A stretch of 64,000 bases of DNA from Ideonella sp. (GTDB lineage Bacteria; Pseudomonadota; Gammaproteobacteria; Burkholderiales; Burkholderiaceae_C): the NCBI GenBank assembly GCA_016721465.1, contig JADKIA010000030.1, forward strand, positions 186,001-250,000, written 5' to 3'. Positions within the stretch are counted from its first letter, which is position 1. Each line of letters starts with the position of its first letter. Below, one piece after another: positions 25,311-33,745 of the stretch. A model generated the notes under the pieces. The model saw nothing but the letters and a program-made list of their open reading frames with translations. It did no database searches and was not told the DNA's origin. Made by a program: the position numbers and the translations under genes.

Positions 25311-27344
25311 ATGACCGCCGATACGCCGCACGTCACGCCCAATGGCAATGCGCTTCCCGCCGGCACCAGGCTGGGCGAGTTCGAGTTGCGCAGCGTCGTC
25401 GGGGTGGGTGGCTTCGGCATCGTTTACCTGGCCTTCGACCACGGGCTCGAACGCGAGGTGGCGATCAAGGAATACATGCCCACGTCGCTGGCCGCGCGCA
25501 CGGCCACACTGCATGTGTCGAGCACCTCGCCCGGCAACGCCGAGACCTTTGCACTCGGCCTGAAGTCCTTCGTCAACGAAGCCCGCTTGCTCGCCCGCTT
25601 CGACCATGGCTCGCTGATCAAGGTGCACCGCTTCTGGGAGGAGCGCGGCACCGCCTACATGGTGATGCCGCTGTACCGTGGCCGCACCCTGCGCGAGGTG
25701 CGCACGGCCATGCAGGGCGCGCCGGACGAGGCGTGGATGCGCTCCCTGCTGGAGCCCCTGCTCGGAGCGTTGGAGGTGCTGCACCGCGAGGACGTGTTTC
25801 ACCGCGACATCGCACCCGACAACATCCTGATCGGCGACGATGGCGTGCCCATGCTGCTGGACTTTGGCGCCGCACGCCACGTCATCAGTGACCGCAGCCA
25901 GATGCTCACCGCGATCCTCAAGCCCAGCTATGCACCGATCGAACAATACGGTGAATCGCCGAGCCTGCGTCAGGGGGCGTGGACCGATCTGTACGCGCTG
26001 GGCGCCACGTTGCACTTCCTGATCACCCAGTCGCCACCGGCGCCCGCGACCACGCGCATGGTGCACGAGGACGCCCCGCCCCTGGCGGCCACGGCCTACC
26101 CCAACTTGAGTGAAGGCTTCTTGCGGGTGATCGATTGGATGCTGGCGCCCAGGCCAGCCGATCGACCCAAGTCGGTCGCGGAATTGCGCGAGGTGCTGGC
26201 AGGCCGAAAGGCCGTGCCCACGCGCGTCGAGCCGCCTGCGAATGCCGCCTGGCAGCGCACGGCGCCAGTGCCGGCCGGCAGCAGCCCGCCCTCGTCGACA
26301 TGGCTGCCTGCAACCGCCGCGCAGGATGAGACCATGGACCTGGACCTGACCATGCCGCAACCGATGTCGCTGTCGGTGTCGGCACTGATGTCCTCCACAC
26401 CGGGGCCGCGCCCGAATACGCCGCCGCCACCACCACCGCCAAAGCCCCCGCCGGTGCCGATTTCGGCGGCCGCGCGCAAGCCCGATGCGGCGGCGCCGAT
26501 GCTGGCGGCGGGCCTTCCCGTCGAGAAACCCATGGCTTCGTCGGCCTCCAGCGTGCGCTGGGTCGCGGGTGGTGCCGCGGCGCTGCTGCTGGCCGCCGGC
26601 GGGTTCTGGGCTCTGCAGCGCGACGGCCAACCCGCAGCACCGGCCGCGGCAGCTTCGGCGCCAACGGAGCCGGTTTCGGTCACGCAAAGTCCGGCGCCCC
26701 CGGCCGGCAACTCCAGCCCGTCCTCTGCCGTCGCCGCAGCGTCGTCGGTCGAGGCGCTGCCGGCGCTCACGGCCGCCGGGCCGGGCCCGGCATCCACTGC
26801 AGGTGCGGGTCTGGCCGTCGCGTCGCCGGTGGTGGCTGGCACGGCCTCATCGCCGGCCGAGGCGGCTGCGCCCAAGCCGCCGGCGTCGGTCCCGATGGCC
26901 GCCGCCAAGGCCACACCCGTCGCTGCGCAGGCGGCTCAGGCCGAACGCGATCGGGCGGCAGCAGCGAACCGGCCACCCGCGAACACCCGTGCCACGCTGG
27001 TGCTGCCGACTCGCGAGACACCGCCGCCCATGCTGCCGCGCCTGCCCACCAATGAGCCGACGGCGCCGGCACCGGCACCGGCGCAACGCCCGGCCACCAA
27101 CTATGGCGGCGAAGCGCCACCCGGTCGCGGCAATGCCACCCGTGCAGTGGACACCCCGGCCGTCATCGAAGCGGCACCACAAACGGCCAGCTCCGGCAAC
27201 CCGCGCGAGCAGTGTGGCAACCGCTTGCTGTTGGCGCTGCACCTTTGCCTGGTGCGGCAATGCGCGAAGCCGCAATACACCAACCATGAAGAATGCGTGC
27301 GGGTACGGCAGATCGAGGAACGCGCCGCACGCACGCCGGGTTAA
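25311..27344 (+). CDS. Membrane Ser/Thr protein kinase with proline/alanine-rich linker and Cys-rich tail
   Basis: Eukaryotic-like protein kinase, 677 residues. Kinase domain about 21-295: glycine loop GVGGFG (31-36), Lys53 in EVAIKEYMP, Glu90, the catalytic loop HRDIAPDN (164-171) and DFG (184-186). The Lys after HRD is Ala, although Asp166 and Asn171 remain. One TM helix (about 417-436, GGAAALLLAAGGFWAL) follows a proline-rich linker. The outer part is an Ala/Pro-rich stretch of low complexity ending in a compact tail (about 632-677) with four cysteines: C-x11-C-x4-C-x12-C. The tail would be periplasmic and may be a disulfide-bonded domain. Substrate unknown; no phosphatase or FHA gene is adjacent. 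Confidence 0.85.
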   Translation: MTADTPHVTPNGNALPAGTRLGEFELRSVVGVGGFGIVYLAFDHGLEREVAIKEYMPTSLAARTATLHVSSTSPGNAETFALGLKSFVNEARLLARFDHGSLIKVHRFWEERGTAYMVMPLYRGRTLREVRTAMQGAPDEAWMRSLLEPLLGALEVLHREDVFHRDIAPDNILIGDDGVPMLLDFGAARHVISDRSQMLTAILKPSYAPIEQYGESPSLRQGAWTDLYALGATLHFLITQSPPAPATTRMVHEDAPPLAATAYPNLSEGFLRVIDWMLAPRPADRPKSVAELREVLAGRKAVPTRVEPPANAAWQRTAPVPAGSSPPSSTWLPATAAQDETMDLDLTMPQPMSLSVSALMSSTPGPRPNTPPPPPPPKPPPVPISAAARKPDAAAPMLAAGLPVEKPMASSASSVRWVAGGAAALLLAAGGFWALQRDGQPAAPAAAASAPTEPVSVTQSPAPPAGNSSPSSAVAAASSVEALPALTAAGPGPASTAGAGLAVASPVVAGTASSPAEAAAPKPPASVPMAAAKATPVAAQAAQAERDRAAAANRPPANTRATLVLPTRETPPPMLPRLPTNEPTAPAPAPAQRPATNYGGEAPPGRGNATRAVDTPAVIEAAPQTASSGNPREQCGNRLLLALHLCLVRQCAKPQYTNHEECVRVRQIEERAARTPG

Positions 27345-27361
27345 GCGCGCCCCCCCGGGCC

Positions 27362-27440
27362 GACGACCTGCGTCGTCCGCCATCCGGCATGCAGGCCGGA
27401 TGGCCCTCGCCAGCCACAAAGCCCCTTTCGGGCCTTTGTG
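27362..27440. terminator. Three tandem stem-loops downstream of the kinase gene
   Basis: Hairpin 1: GACGAC-CTGC-GTCGTC (27362-27377). Hairpin 2: GCCATCCGGC with a 6-base loop, a perfect 10-bp stem (27379-27404). Hairpin 3: CACAAAG-CCC paired with GGG-CTTTGTG with one bulge (27415-27440). None is followed by a clear T run, so a transcription-ending or mRNA-protecting role is inferred from position only. Confidence 0.5.
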
Positions 27441-27450
27441 CGCAGGTTCG

Positions 27451-27490
27451 GCCCCCCGAGGGGGTGAATCAACTCGGGAGCGGCCCTTCG
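27451..27490. repeat. GC-rich palindromic repeat element (copy 2)
   Basis: Core CCCCCC-GA-GGGGG followed after a short spacer by CTCGGGAGCGGCCC. This matches the layout of the copy inside valS (C run, GA, G run, spacer, CTTGGGGCGGCCC). It lies directly after the three hairpins. Confidence 0.55.
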
Positions 27491-27678
27491 TTGACTCAAG
27501 AGTCCGACGGCCCGAGCCCGGTCACCGCCAACCGGATCGTCGCTCGCTGCCGCTGGCACGCGGGCGCCGCCGGGCCATGCCGTCACGTCGGTGACAAATC
27601 GCGGGTTCACGTGGATGCGCCGCTGGCCGCGCTCGGTTAAACCCGCTGCATTGCAGCAACGACGGCCCGGCCTCCACG

Positions 27679-29373
27679 ATGACCACCCCCTCCGCACGCC
27701 CGCACCATGCCATCTGGCCCCGCCGCCTGCCGCGTGAATTGGTGCTCCCAGAAACCAGCCTGTGGTTCAACCTGCAGGTGAGCGCCAGGAGATACCCTGC
27801 AAAGGACGCGTACCGCTTCTTTGGGCGTGCGCTCAGCTTTGCCGATCTCCTGGCGCAGGCCGAAGCCCTGGCCGGCTGGTTGCAGGCTCACGGCGTGGCC
27901 AAAGGCGATCGGGTGATCGTGTTCATGCAGAACTGCCCGCAGTTCGTGGTGGCCGTGCATGCCGTGTTGCGGGCCGATGCCGTGGTGGTGCCGGTCAACC
28001 CGATGAACAAGTCCGACGAGTTCGGCCACTACATCGCCGATTCGGGTGCCCGCGTGGCACTGACCACCGCTGACCTGGCTGGCATCGTGGCCCAGGCCAA
28101 TGCGGAACTGCCGCCGACACAGCAACTGCGGTCCACGGTGGCCACGCGCTTCACCGATGCCATGCCCGACGAGTTGGACCCTGCCGAGGCACCCAGCGAG
28201 GCCGTGCTGCAATGGCTGCGCGCCGACCCGCCGCTGCCCCAGGGCACCACGCGCTGGGCCGATGCGCTGCACGCGGGGCATGTGGCGGGGCCGCACACCG
28301 CCGGCCCGGACGACATGGCACTGCTGCCCTACACGTCGGGCACCACCGGCCTGCCGAAGGGGTGCATCCACACCCATCGCACGCTGATGCACAACACCAT
28401 GGGCGGAAGCGTCTGGGGGCACGGCGGGCCCGAGGTGGTGTCGCTTGGGGTGGTGCCCATGTTCCACATCACCGGGTTCATCTATGGCGCGCTGGGCTCG
28501 GTGGCTGGAGGCAGCACCACGGTGATCCTGCCGCGCTGGGACCGCGACCTGGCCGGTCGCCTGATCTCGCGTCACCGCGTGACCCATTGGACCTGCATCC
28601 CGACCATGATCATCGACTTGTTCGGCAGCCCCAACTACCCGGGCTTCGACCTGTCCAGCTTGAAATTCCTGTCCGGCGGTGGAGCGGCCATGCCGCAAGC
28701 GGTGGCCGAACGACTGCAGAAGGAATTCGGCATCACCTTTGCCGAGGGCTACGGCCTCACCGAGACCGCTGCGCCCAGCCATTCCAACCCACCCGAACGT
28801 GCCAAGCTGCAGTGTCTGGGCATTCCGATCTTCGGCGTTGATTCGCGCATCGTCGATCCGGAAACGCTGCGCGAGTTGCCGATCGGTGAGACCGGTGAGA
28901 TCGTCACCCATGGGCCGCAGGTGTTCAAGGGCTACTGGGGCCACCCTGGGGCCACGCAATCGGCCTTCTTCGAATTGGACGGCAAGTCGTTCTTCCGCAC
29001 CGGGGACCTGGGGCGCATGGATGAGGAGGGCTACTTCTTCATCACGGATCGGCTCAAGCGCATGATCAATGCCAGCGGTTTCAAGGTCTGGCCGAGCGAA
29101 GTCGAGTTGCTGCTGTTCAAGTGCCCGCTGGTGCAGGAAGCCTGCGTGATTCCCAGCCGCGACGCCTACCGTGGTGAGACCGTCAAGGCCGTGGTGGTGC
29201 TGCGGGCCGAGGCACGGGGCCATGCCAGGGCCGACGACATCATCGCCTGGGCACGCGAGCACATGGCCGCCTACAAGGTGCCGCGCATCGTGGAGTTCGT
29301 CGATGCATTGCCCAAGAGCGGCTCAGGCAAGGTGATGTGGCGGCAATTGCAGGAAAAGGAAGCGTCCGCCTGA
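27679..29373 (+). CDS. Acyl-CoA synthetase (AMP-binding family)
   Basis: ATP-dependent acid-CoA ligase, 564 residues. The ANL-superfamily motifs are in order: YTSGTTGLPKG (P-loop), the A5 region GYGLTETA, the adenylate-binding TGDLGRMDEEGYFFITDR and the C-terminal catalytic Lys in LPKSGSGKVMWRQL. It is long enough to be complete. The acid could be a fatty, branched or aromatic acid. With the acyl-CoA dehydrogenase pair 9 kb away it may serve acid degradation, but there is no direct linkage. Confidence 0.9.
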   Translation: MTTPSARPHHAIWPRRLPRELVLPETSLWFNLQVSARRYPAKDAYRFFGRALSFADLLAQAEALAGWLQAHGVAKGDRVIVFMQNCPQFVVAVHAVLRADAVVVPVNPMNKSDEFGHYIADSGARVALTTADLAGIVAQANAELPPTQQLRSTVATRFTDAMPDELDPAEAPSEAVLQWLRADPPLPQGTTRWADALHAGHVAGPHTAGPDDMALLPYTSGTTGLPKGCIHTHRTLMHNTMGGSVWGHGGPEVVSLGVVPMFHITGFIYGALGSVAGGSTTVILPRWDRDLAGRLISRHRVTHWTCIPTMIIDLFGSPNYPGFDLSSLKFLSGGGAAMPQAVAERLQKEFGITFAEGYGLTETAAPSHSNPPERAKLQCLGIPIFGVDSRIVDPETLRELPIGETGEIVTHGPQVFKGYWGHPGATQSAFFELDGKSFFRTGDLGRMDEEGYFFITDRLKRMINASGFKVWPSEVELLLFKCPLVQEACVIPSRDAYRGETVKAVVVLRAEARGHARADDIIAWAREHMAAYKVPRIVEFVDALPKSGSGKVMWRQLQEKEASA

Positions 29374-29440
29374 GGGGTCGTGCACGCGGCGGCGGGGCCA
29401 CCGATGTGATGGCGACAACGCAGGGCGTGTACCTGGCGCC

Positions 29441-29737
29441 TCAGCGGTGCAGCAAGTCCTGCGTCTCAGGATGGCGGCGCATGTAGACGCGCACATAGCT
29501 GCACAGGGGCAGCACGCGCAGATCATGCGCACGCGCGTGGTCCAGCGCGGCGCGCACCAGCGCTGCCGCGATGCCGCGGCCCTCGAGCCGGCGCGGCACG
29601 CCGGTGTGCGTCAGACGCATGACCTGGCCGGCCAGGTCGTAGCAGGCTTCGCATTGCAGGTCGTCCACCCGCATTTCGAAGCGCCGGTTCGCCAGGTCGT
29701 GGTGGACGGGAGGCAGCGTCGGTTCCATGGCCGTCAT
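29441..29737 (-). CDS. GNAT-like N-acetyltransferase (small, YjdJ-type)
   Basis: Short acetyltransferase-fold protein, 98 residues, of the small GNAT group (YjdJ/PF14542 type). The ATG at 29737 overlaps the stop of the peptidase gene upstream (ATGA). Features: FEMRVDDLQCEACYDL, MRLTHTGVPRRLEGRGIAAALVRAAL, with the acetyl-CoA-binding RRLEGRGIA segment, and LCSYVRVYMRRHPE containing the SYV..Y..RHPE end typical of this group. Function of the family is not established. Cotranscribed with prolyl oligopeptidase. Confidence 0.85.
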   Translation of the reverse strand: MTAMEPTLPPVHHDLANRRFEMRVDDLQCEACYDLAGQVMRLTHTGVPRRLEGRGIAAALVRAALDHARAHDLRVLPLCSYVRVYMRRHPETQDLLHR

Positions 29738-31860
29738 CGGTGCGCCAGGCGTTGCCACAGGTAGGCGAATTCCAGCGCCTGCATGTCCGCCCGCTGGGCG
29801 TTGTCGGCGGCACCGCCGTGGCCGCCTTCGATGTTCTCGTAGTACAGCAGCTCGTGGCCTTGTTCGATCATTCGGGCCGCCATCTTGCGGGCATGACCAG
29901 GGTGCACCCGGTCGTCCCGGGTCGAGGTGATGAACAGCGGCGACGGGTACTTCACGCCAGGCCTCACGTTCTGATAGGGGCTGTACGGTTCGATCCAGGC
30001 CCATTCGGCCGGCAGGTCGGGGTCGCCGTACTCGGCCATCCAGGAGGCGCCAGCCAGCAGCCTGTGATAGCGGCGCATGTCGAGCAGCGGCACCTGGCAG
30101 ACCACCGCGTTGAACAGCTCGGGCCGCTGCACCATCACCGCGCCCACCAGCAGCCCACCATTGCTGCCGCCTTGGATGCCCAGCTGTCGTGGATTGGTGA
30201 CCTTCTGCGCGATCAGGTCCTCGGCCACGGCGATGAAGTCGTCGTAGCTCTTCTGTTTATGCGCCTTGGTGGCGGCCTGGTGCCAGCCCGGCCCAAACTC
30301 GCCGCCACCGCGGATGTTGGCCACCACCAGGACGCCACCCTGCTCGTACCAGGCCGCGCCCATGGCGCCGGAGTACCAGGGGTTGAGGGGCACCTCGAAG
30401 CCGCCGTAGCCATACAACAGTGTCGGATTGATGCCGTTGGCTTTGGCGTCCTTGGGCCAGACCACGAAGTAGGGGACGCGCGTCCCGTCCTTGGAGGTGG
30501 CAAAGCGCTGTTCGGCGCGCATGCCGTCGCTGTCAAAGAACCTTGGGCGCGACTTCAGCAGCTCCAGCGTGTCACCGCCCGTGTCGCCGAGCGAGAGCGT
30601 GTCCGGCGTGAGGAAATCGGTATATGAAACGGTGTAGGCCTCGGCCAGCGGGTCGCTGGCGCCGAGCTGGGGGTCGTGCAGGCCTTGAACCGACAGGGTG
30701 CCCGGGAATGGGGCTCGGATGGGCTGGCCGGCCCAGCGCCCATCCTTCAAGGCCCAACGTTCCGCCCGACCCGCCACATTGTCATGCAGATTCACCAGCA
30801 CCTGGTCGCGCGTCAAGGAAAAGTCCGCCAAGGCCCGCGTGTCCGTGGGTGTGAACAGCGCCTGGAAGCTGCGCTCGCCGGCCAGGTAAGCCTTGACAGT
30901 CGTGATCAACAGCGATCCCTGTCGCCAGGTTCTGTCGCCGACCGCCCAGTCGCTGCGCAGTTCGATCAGCAGCTGGTCGCGCCAGAAGTGCAGCTGCGCA
31001 TCCAGCGGCTTGTCGATGGGCTGCAGATGCTCGTCGTGCCACAGCCAGGTCTGGCTGGTGTAGAAGTCCAATGCGCGCTGGAACACCACACGTTCGTGGC
31101 CGGGCGTGCGGTCGACCCAGGCGCCGGCCGCCACATCGGTCTTCTCGGCTTCGAACACGGTCCGGGCCTCGGCCAGCGGCTGTCCGCGTTGCCAACGCTT
31201 GACGATGCGCGGGTAGCCAGATTCGGTGAGCGTGCCAGGCCCGAAGTCGGTGCCCACCAGCAGCGTGTCGCGCTTCAGCCAATGCACGCTGGACTTCGCT
31301 TCTGGCAGCGCGAATCCACCCTCGACAAAGGCCTTGCGATCGACATCGAACTCCCGCACCACCGTGGCATCGGCGCCACCGCGGGACAATTTGATCAGGC
31401 ACTCGGCATCATTGGGGCCCAGGCAGGCTGCGCCAGCCCATACCCAGTTCTCGCCCTCGGCATGTCCCAGCGCGTCCAAGTCCAGCACGGTCTCCCACGC
31501 CGGCAGCGGTTTGCGGTATTCGGCCAACGAGGTGCGCCGCCACAGGCCGCGGGGATGGCGCTCGTCCTGCCAGAGGTTGTAGAGCCAGTCGCCGCGCCGG
31601 GTGAACAAGGGGATGCGGTCGCGCGAGTCGAGGATGCTCTTGAGACGGCTTCGGGTGGCGTCGAATCCCGGTGTGGCGTCCAGGGCCCGGCGGGTGACGG
31701 CGTTGCGTTCGCGCACCCAGGCCAGGGCTTTGTCGCCCTGCACTGCTTCCAGCCAGACAAAGGGATCTTCGGGGTGGGGCGTCGGTTCGGCGTTGGCAAG
31801 GGTCATGGGGCTGATGGCCAGCAGCAGGGCCAGTACGAACTCGTGGCGCGGGCGTTTCAT
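29734..31860 (-). CDS. Prolyl oligopeptidase family serine peptidase (S9A), exported
   Basis: Serine peptidase of family S9, about 708 residues. The ATG at 31860 gives a signal peptide (FVLALLLAISPMTLANA|EP), placing it in the periplasm. A seven-bladed propeller domain occupies the middle. The C-terminal alpha/beta-hydrolase domain has LLYGYGGFEVPLNP, NIRGGGEFGPGWH, the nucleophile in IQGGSNGGLLVGA, an Asp in STRDDRVHPGHA and the catalytic His in NIEGGHGGAA. It likely cuts after proline in short peptides. Its stop overlaps the start of the GNAT gene. Confidence 0.92.
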   Translation of the reverse strand: MKRPRHEFVLALLLAISPMTLANAEPTPHPEDPFVWLEAVQGDKALAWVRERNAVTRRALDATPGFDATRSRLKSILDSRDRIPLFTRRGDWLYNLWQDERHPRGLWRRTSLAEYRKPLPAWETVLDLDALGHAEGENWVWAGAACLGPNDAECLIKLSRGGADATVVREFDVDRKAFVEGGFALPEAKSSVHWLKRDTLLVGTDFGPGTLTESGYPRIVKRWQRGQPLAEARTVFEAEKTDVAAGAWVDRTPGHERVVFQRALDFYTSQTWLWHDEHLQPIDKPLDAQLHFWRDQLLIELRSDWAVGDRTWRQGSLLITTVKAYLAGERSFQALFTPTDTRALADFSLTRDQVLVNLHDNVAGRAERWALKDGRWAGQPIRAPFPGTLSVQGLHDPQLGASDPLAEAYTVSYTDFLTPDTLSLGDTGGDTLELLKSRPRFFDSDGMRAEQRFATSKDGTRVPYFVVWPKDAKANGINPTLLYGYGGFEVPLNPWYSGAMGAAWYEQGGVLVVANIRGGGEFGPGWHQAATKAHKQKSYDDFIAVAEDLIAQKVTNPRQLGIQGGSNGGLLVGAVMVQRPELFNAVVCQVPLLDMRRYHRLLAGASWMAEYGDPDLPAEWAWIEPYSPYQNVRPGVKYPSPLFITSTRDDRVHPGHARKMAARMIEQGHELLYYENIEGGHGGAADNAQRADMQALEFAYLWQRLAHR

Positions 31861-31942
31861 GGCGCGCAGGGATGGTGGGGCCCGAGGCACAGCGGTGTCC
31901 GGATGACAGGGTGGCGACCAGAGCTGCAAGGCATGCGCTTGC

Positions 31943-32503
31943 TCAGGCCCCGCCGCTCCACAGGGCTTCGGGCACCACCTCCACAGACTGCCCGGTGTCG
32001 CTGACCCAGATGTGCCCGTCCTGGATCGTCAACTGCAGTTGCATCGAGCGATTGGCCATCTTGGCCAAGGCCTGCGACTGGTCTGCCGGCAGGCGCCAAA
32101 CGGCCAGGTTGCGCAAACGAGTCACCTTGTTGGCCATGCCCTGCCACCAGATCATCGCGGCCTGCGCATAGATGTACAAGGTGACCCGGTCGGCGCGGCC
32201 ACAAGCCTTGGACAGGCGCCGGTCGTCGGGTTGGCCCACCTCGATCCAGTGGATCACCCGTTCGGTCAGGTCGCGATGCCAGAGATCGGGCTCGTCACTG
32301 TCGGCCAACCCGCGCGCACTCTGCAGCGTGCCGTGCAGGTCGTCGGCGGTGACGTTCAGCGCATAGGCCAGCAGACGAACCATCAGCCGCTCTTCGGTCT
32401 CGGAGGGGTGCAGGGCCAGCGTCAGCGAATGGTCGCCATAGATCTGGCGGTCCATGTCGGCGATCTGCAGATTGGCTTTGTAGATGGTGGATTTGAGGGC
32501 CAT
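31943..32503 (-). CDS. yaeQ: YaeQ family protein
   Basis: 186 residues, starting MALKSTIYKANLQIADMDR as in YaeQ proteins, followed by HPSETEERLMVRLLAYALN and HWIEVGQPDDRRLSKACGRA. YaeQ has a PD-(D/E)XK nuclease-like fold; the ExxxxxR and E..QPD..R..K elements seen here correspond to its conserved pocket. Biological role is unsettled (reported to affect RfaH-related expression in enterobacteria). No signal peptide or partner gene to refine the call. Confidence 0.92.
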   Translation of the reverse strand: MALKSTIYKANLQIADMDRQIYGDHSLTLALHPSETEERLMVRLLAYALNVTADDLHGTLQSARGLADSDEPDLWHRDLTERVIHWIEVGQPDDRRLSKACGRADRVTLYIYAQAAMIWWQGMANKVTRLRNLAVWRLPADQSQALAKMANRSMQLQLTIQDGHIWVSDTGQSVEVVPEALWSGGA

Positions 32504-32629
32504 CGATGGCGGACCGGGTCGGTAGTACGGGCCGCCGCGGGGCCGACGGGGAAGGCGGCACTGTGCCACAGGCCAGGCGGCCCATGGCCGCGCGCCGCCG
32601 GGGCTTGGTCGGCAACGCGGGGAAGGACT

Positions 32630-33508
32630 TCAGACCTGGCCTGCCTTGAAGGTGTCGCATTGCGACATCTGCCCGCTGGCCATGCCGCGCTTGAACCAGC
32701 TCACGCGCTGCGCGCTGCTGCCATGGGTAAAGCTCTCGGGGACCACGCGGCCTTGGGCATTGCGCTGCAGCGTGTCGTCGCCGATCTGCGAGGCCGCGTT
32801 CAGCGCCTCCTCGATGTCACCAGGCTGCAGGATCTGCTTGTTCTGGTTGGCATGGAATGCCCAGACACCCGCCAGGCAATCGGCCTGCAATTCCAGCCGC
32901 ACCGACAAGGCGTTGGCATTGCGCTCGTTGGTGCGCTGGCGCGCCTGGTCCACTTTGCCGCTGATGCCAAGCTGGTTCTGCACGTGGTGGCCAATCTCGT
33001 GCGCGATCACGTAGGCCTGCGCAAAATCGCCCGGTGCGCCAAGGCGCGTGCGCATGGTTTCGTAGAAGCTCAGGTCGATGTAGACCTTTTCGTCGCCGGG
33101 GCAGTAGAACGGCCCCATGGCCGCCTGGCCGGTGCCGCAGGCGGTGGCCTCGCGGCCACGGTACAGGCGCAGCTTGGGGTCGCGGTAGTTGGCGCCCATG
33201 GCAGTGAACTGCGCACGCCACACATCCTCGGTGCTGGCCAGCACCTTCTTCACGAAATGCACCTGCGGGTCGTCTTGCGCAGGCGTCGGGTGAGCCGCCT
33301 GCTGCTGCGCCACCGGGGCACCGTCACCGACGCCACCCAGCACACCGATGATGGTGAGCGGATTGATGCCGAAGATCCAGCCACCCAGCAGTGCAATGAC
33401 GATGGTGCCCAGGCCGATGCTGCGACCGCCGAGCATGCTGCCGCCTCCGCCTCCGCCGCCGCGGTTGTCCTCGACGTTGTCGCTCTCGCGCTCTCCATCC
33501 ATCTTCAT
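32630..33508 (-). CDS. ypfJ: YpfJ-type neutral zinc metallopeptidase-like protein
   Basis: Membrane-anchored protein of the neutral zinc metallopeptidase (YpfJ/PF04228) family, 292 residues. The ATG at 33508 has an AGGAG site upstream. A Gly-rich cytoplasmic start ([14 protein letters not shown]) is followed by a TM helix (about 30-57) and a periplasmic domain with [11 protein letters not shown], the zinc motif HEIGHH in [17 protein letters not shown], and the later Glu in [15 protein letters not shown]. Cys pairs (ACGTG, FYCPG) may form a disulfide. Physiological role unknown. Confidence 0.92.
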   Translation of the reverse strand: MKMDGERESDNVEDNRGGGGGGGSMLGGRSIGLGTIVIALLGGWIFGINPLTIIGVLGGVGDGAPVAQQQAAHPTPAQDDPQVHFVKKVLASTEDVWRAQFTAMGANYRDPKLRLYRGREATACGTGQAAMGPFYCPGDEKVYIDLSFYETMRTRLGAPGDFAQAYVIAHEIGHHVQNQLGISGKVDQARQRTNERNANALSVRLELQADCLAGVWAFHANQNKQILQPGDIEEALNAASQIGDDTLQRNAQGRVVPESFTHGSSAQRVSWFKRGMASGQMSQCDTFKAGQV

Positions 33509-33745
33509 GTCGTCGACTCCTGCTGAGCGTTCATCGGGGTGGTGTTGACCAGCGCCGCGGCAAAGCCGGGCACTGCCGCGCCAGAGATGCTGCGGCACCA
33601 GCACCGGCCAGGTGCCATCCGCTGGCATGGGATTCTGCCTGTGCCCGAGGATGGCATCGTGCACCCCTTCACCTTTGCAGCAGGCTCTGCGGTGGCATCA
33701 TGCACCGCTTCGCAATCCCGGCCGGGACACCGGCCATCACCCGCC

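Larger units (their letters stand above)
27345..27678. other. Intergenic region with three consecutive hairpins and a repeat
   Basis: This 334-bp gap between the kinase and acyl-CoA synthetase genes has no convincing gene. It holds three hairpins in series at 27362-27377, 27379-27404 and 27415-27440, then a GC-rich repeat copy at 27451-27490. The remaining 190 bp must carry the promoter of the acyl-CoA synthetase gene, but I see no clear -35/-10 pair. Confidence 0.6.
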
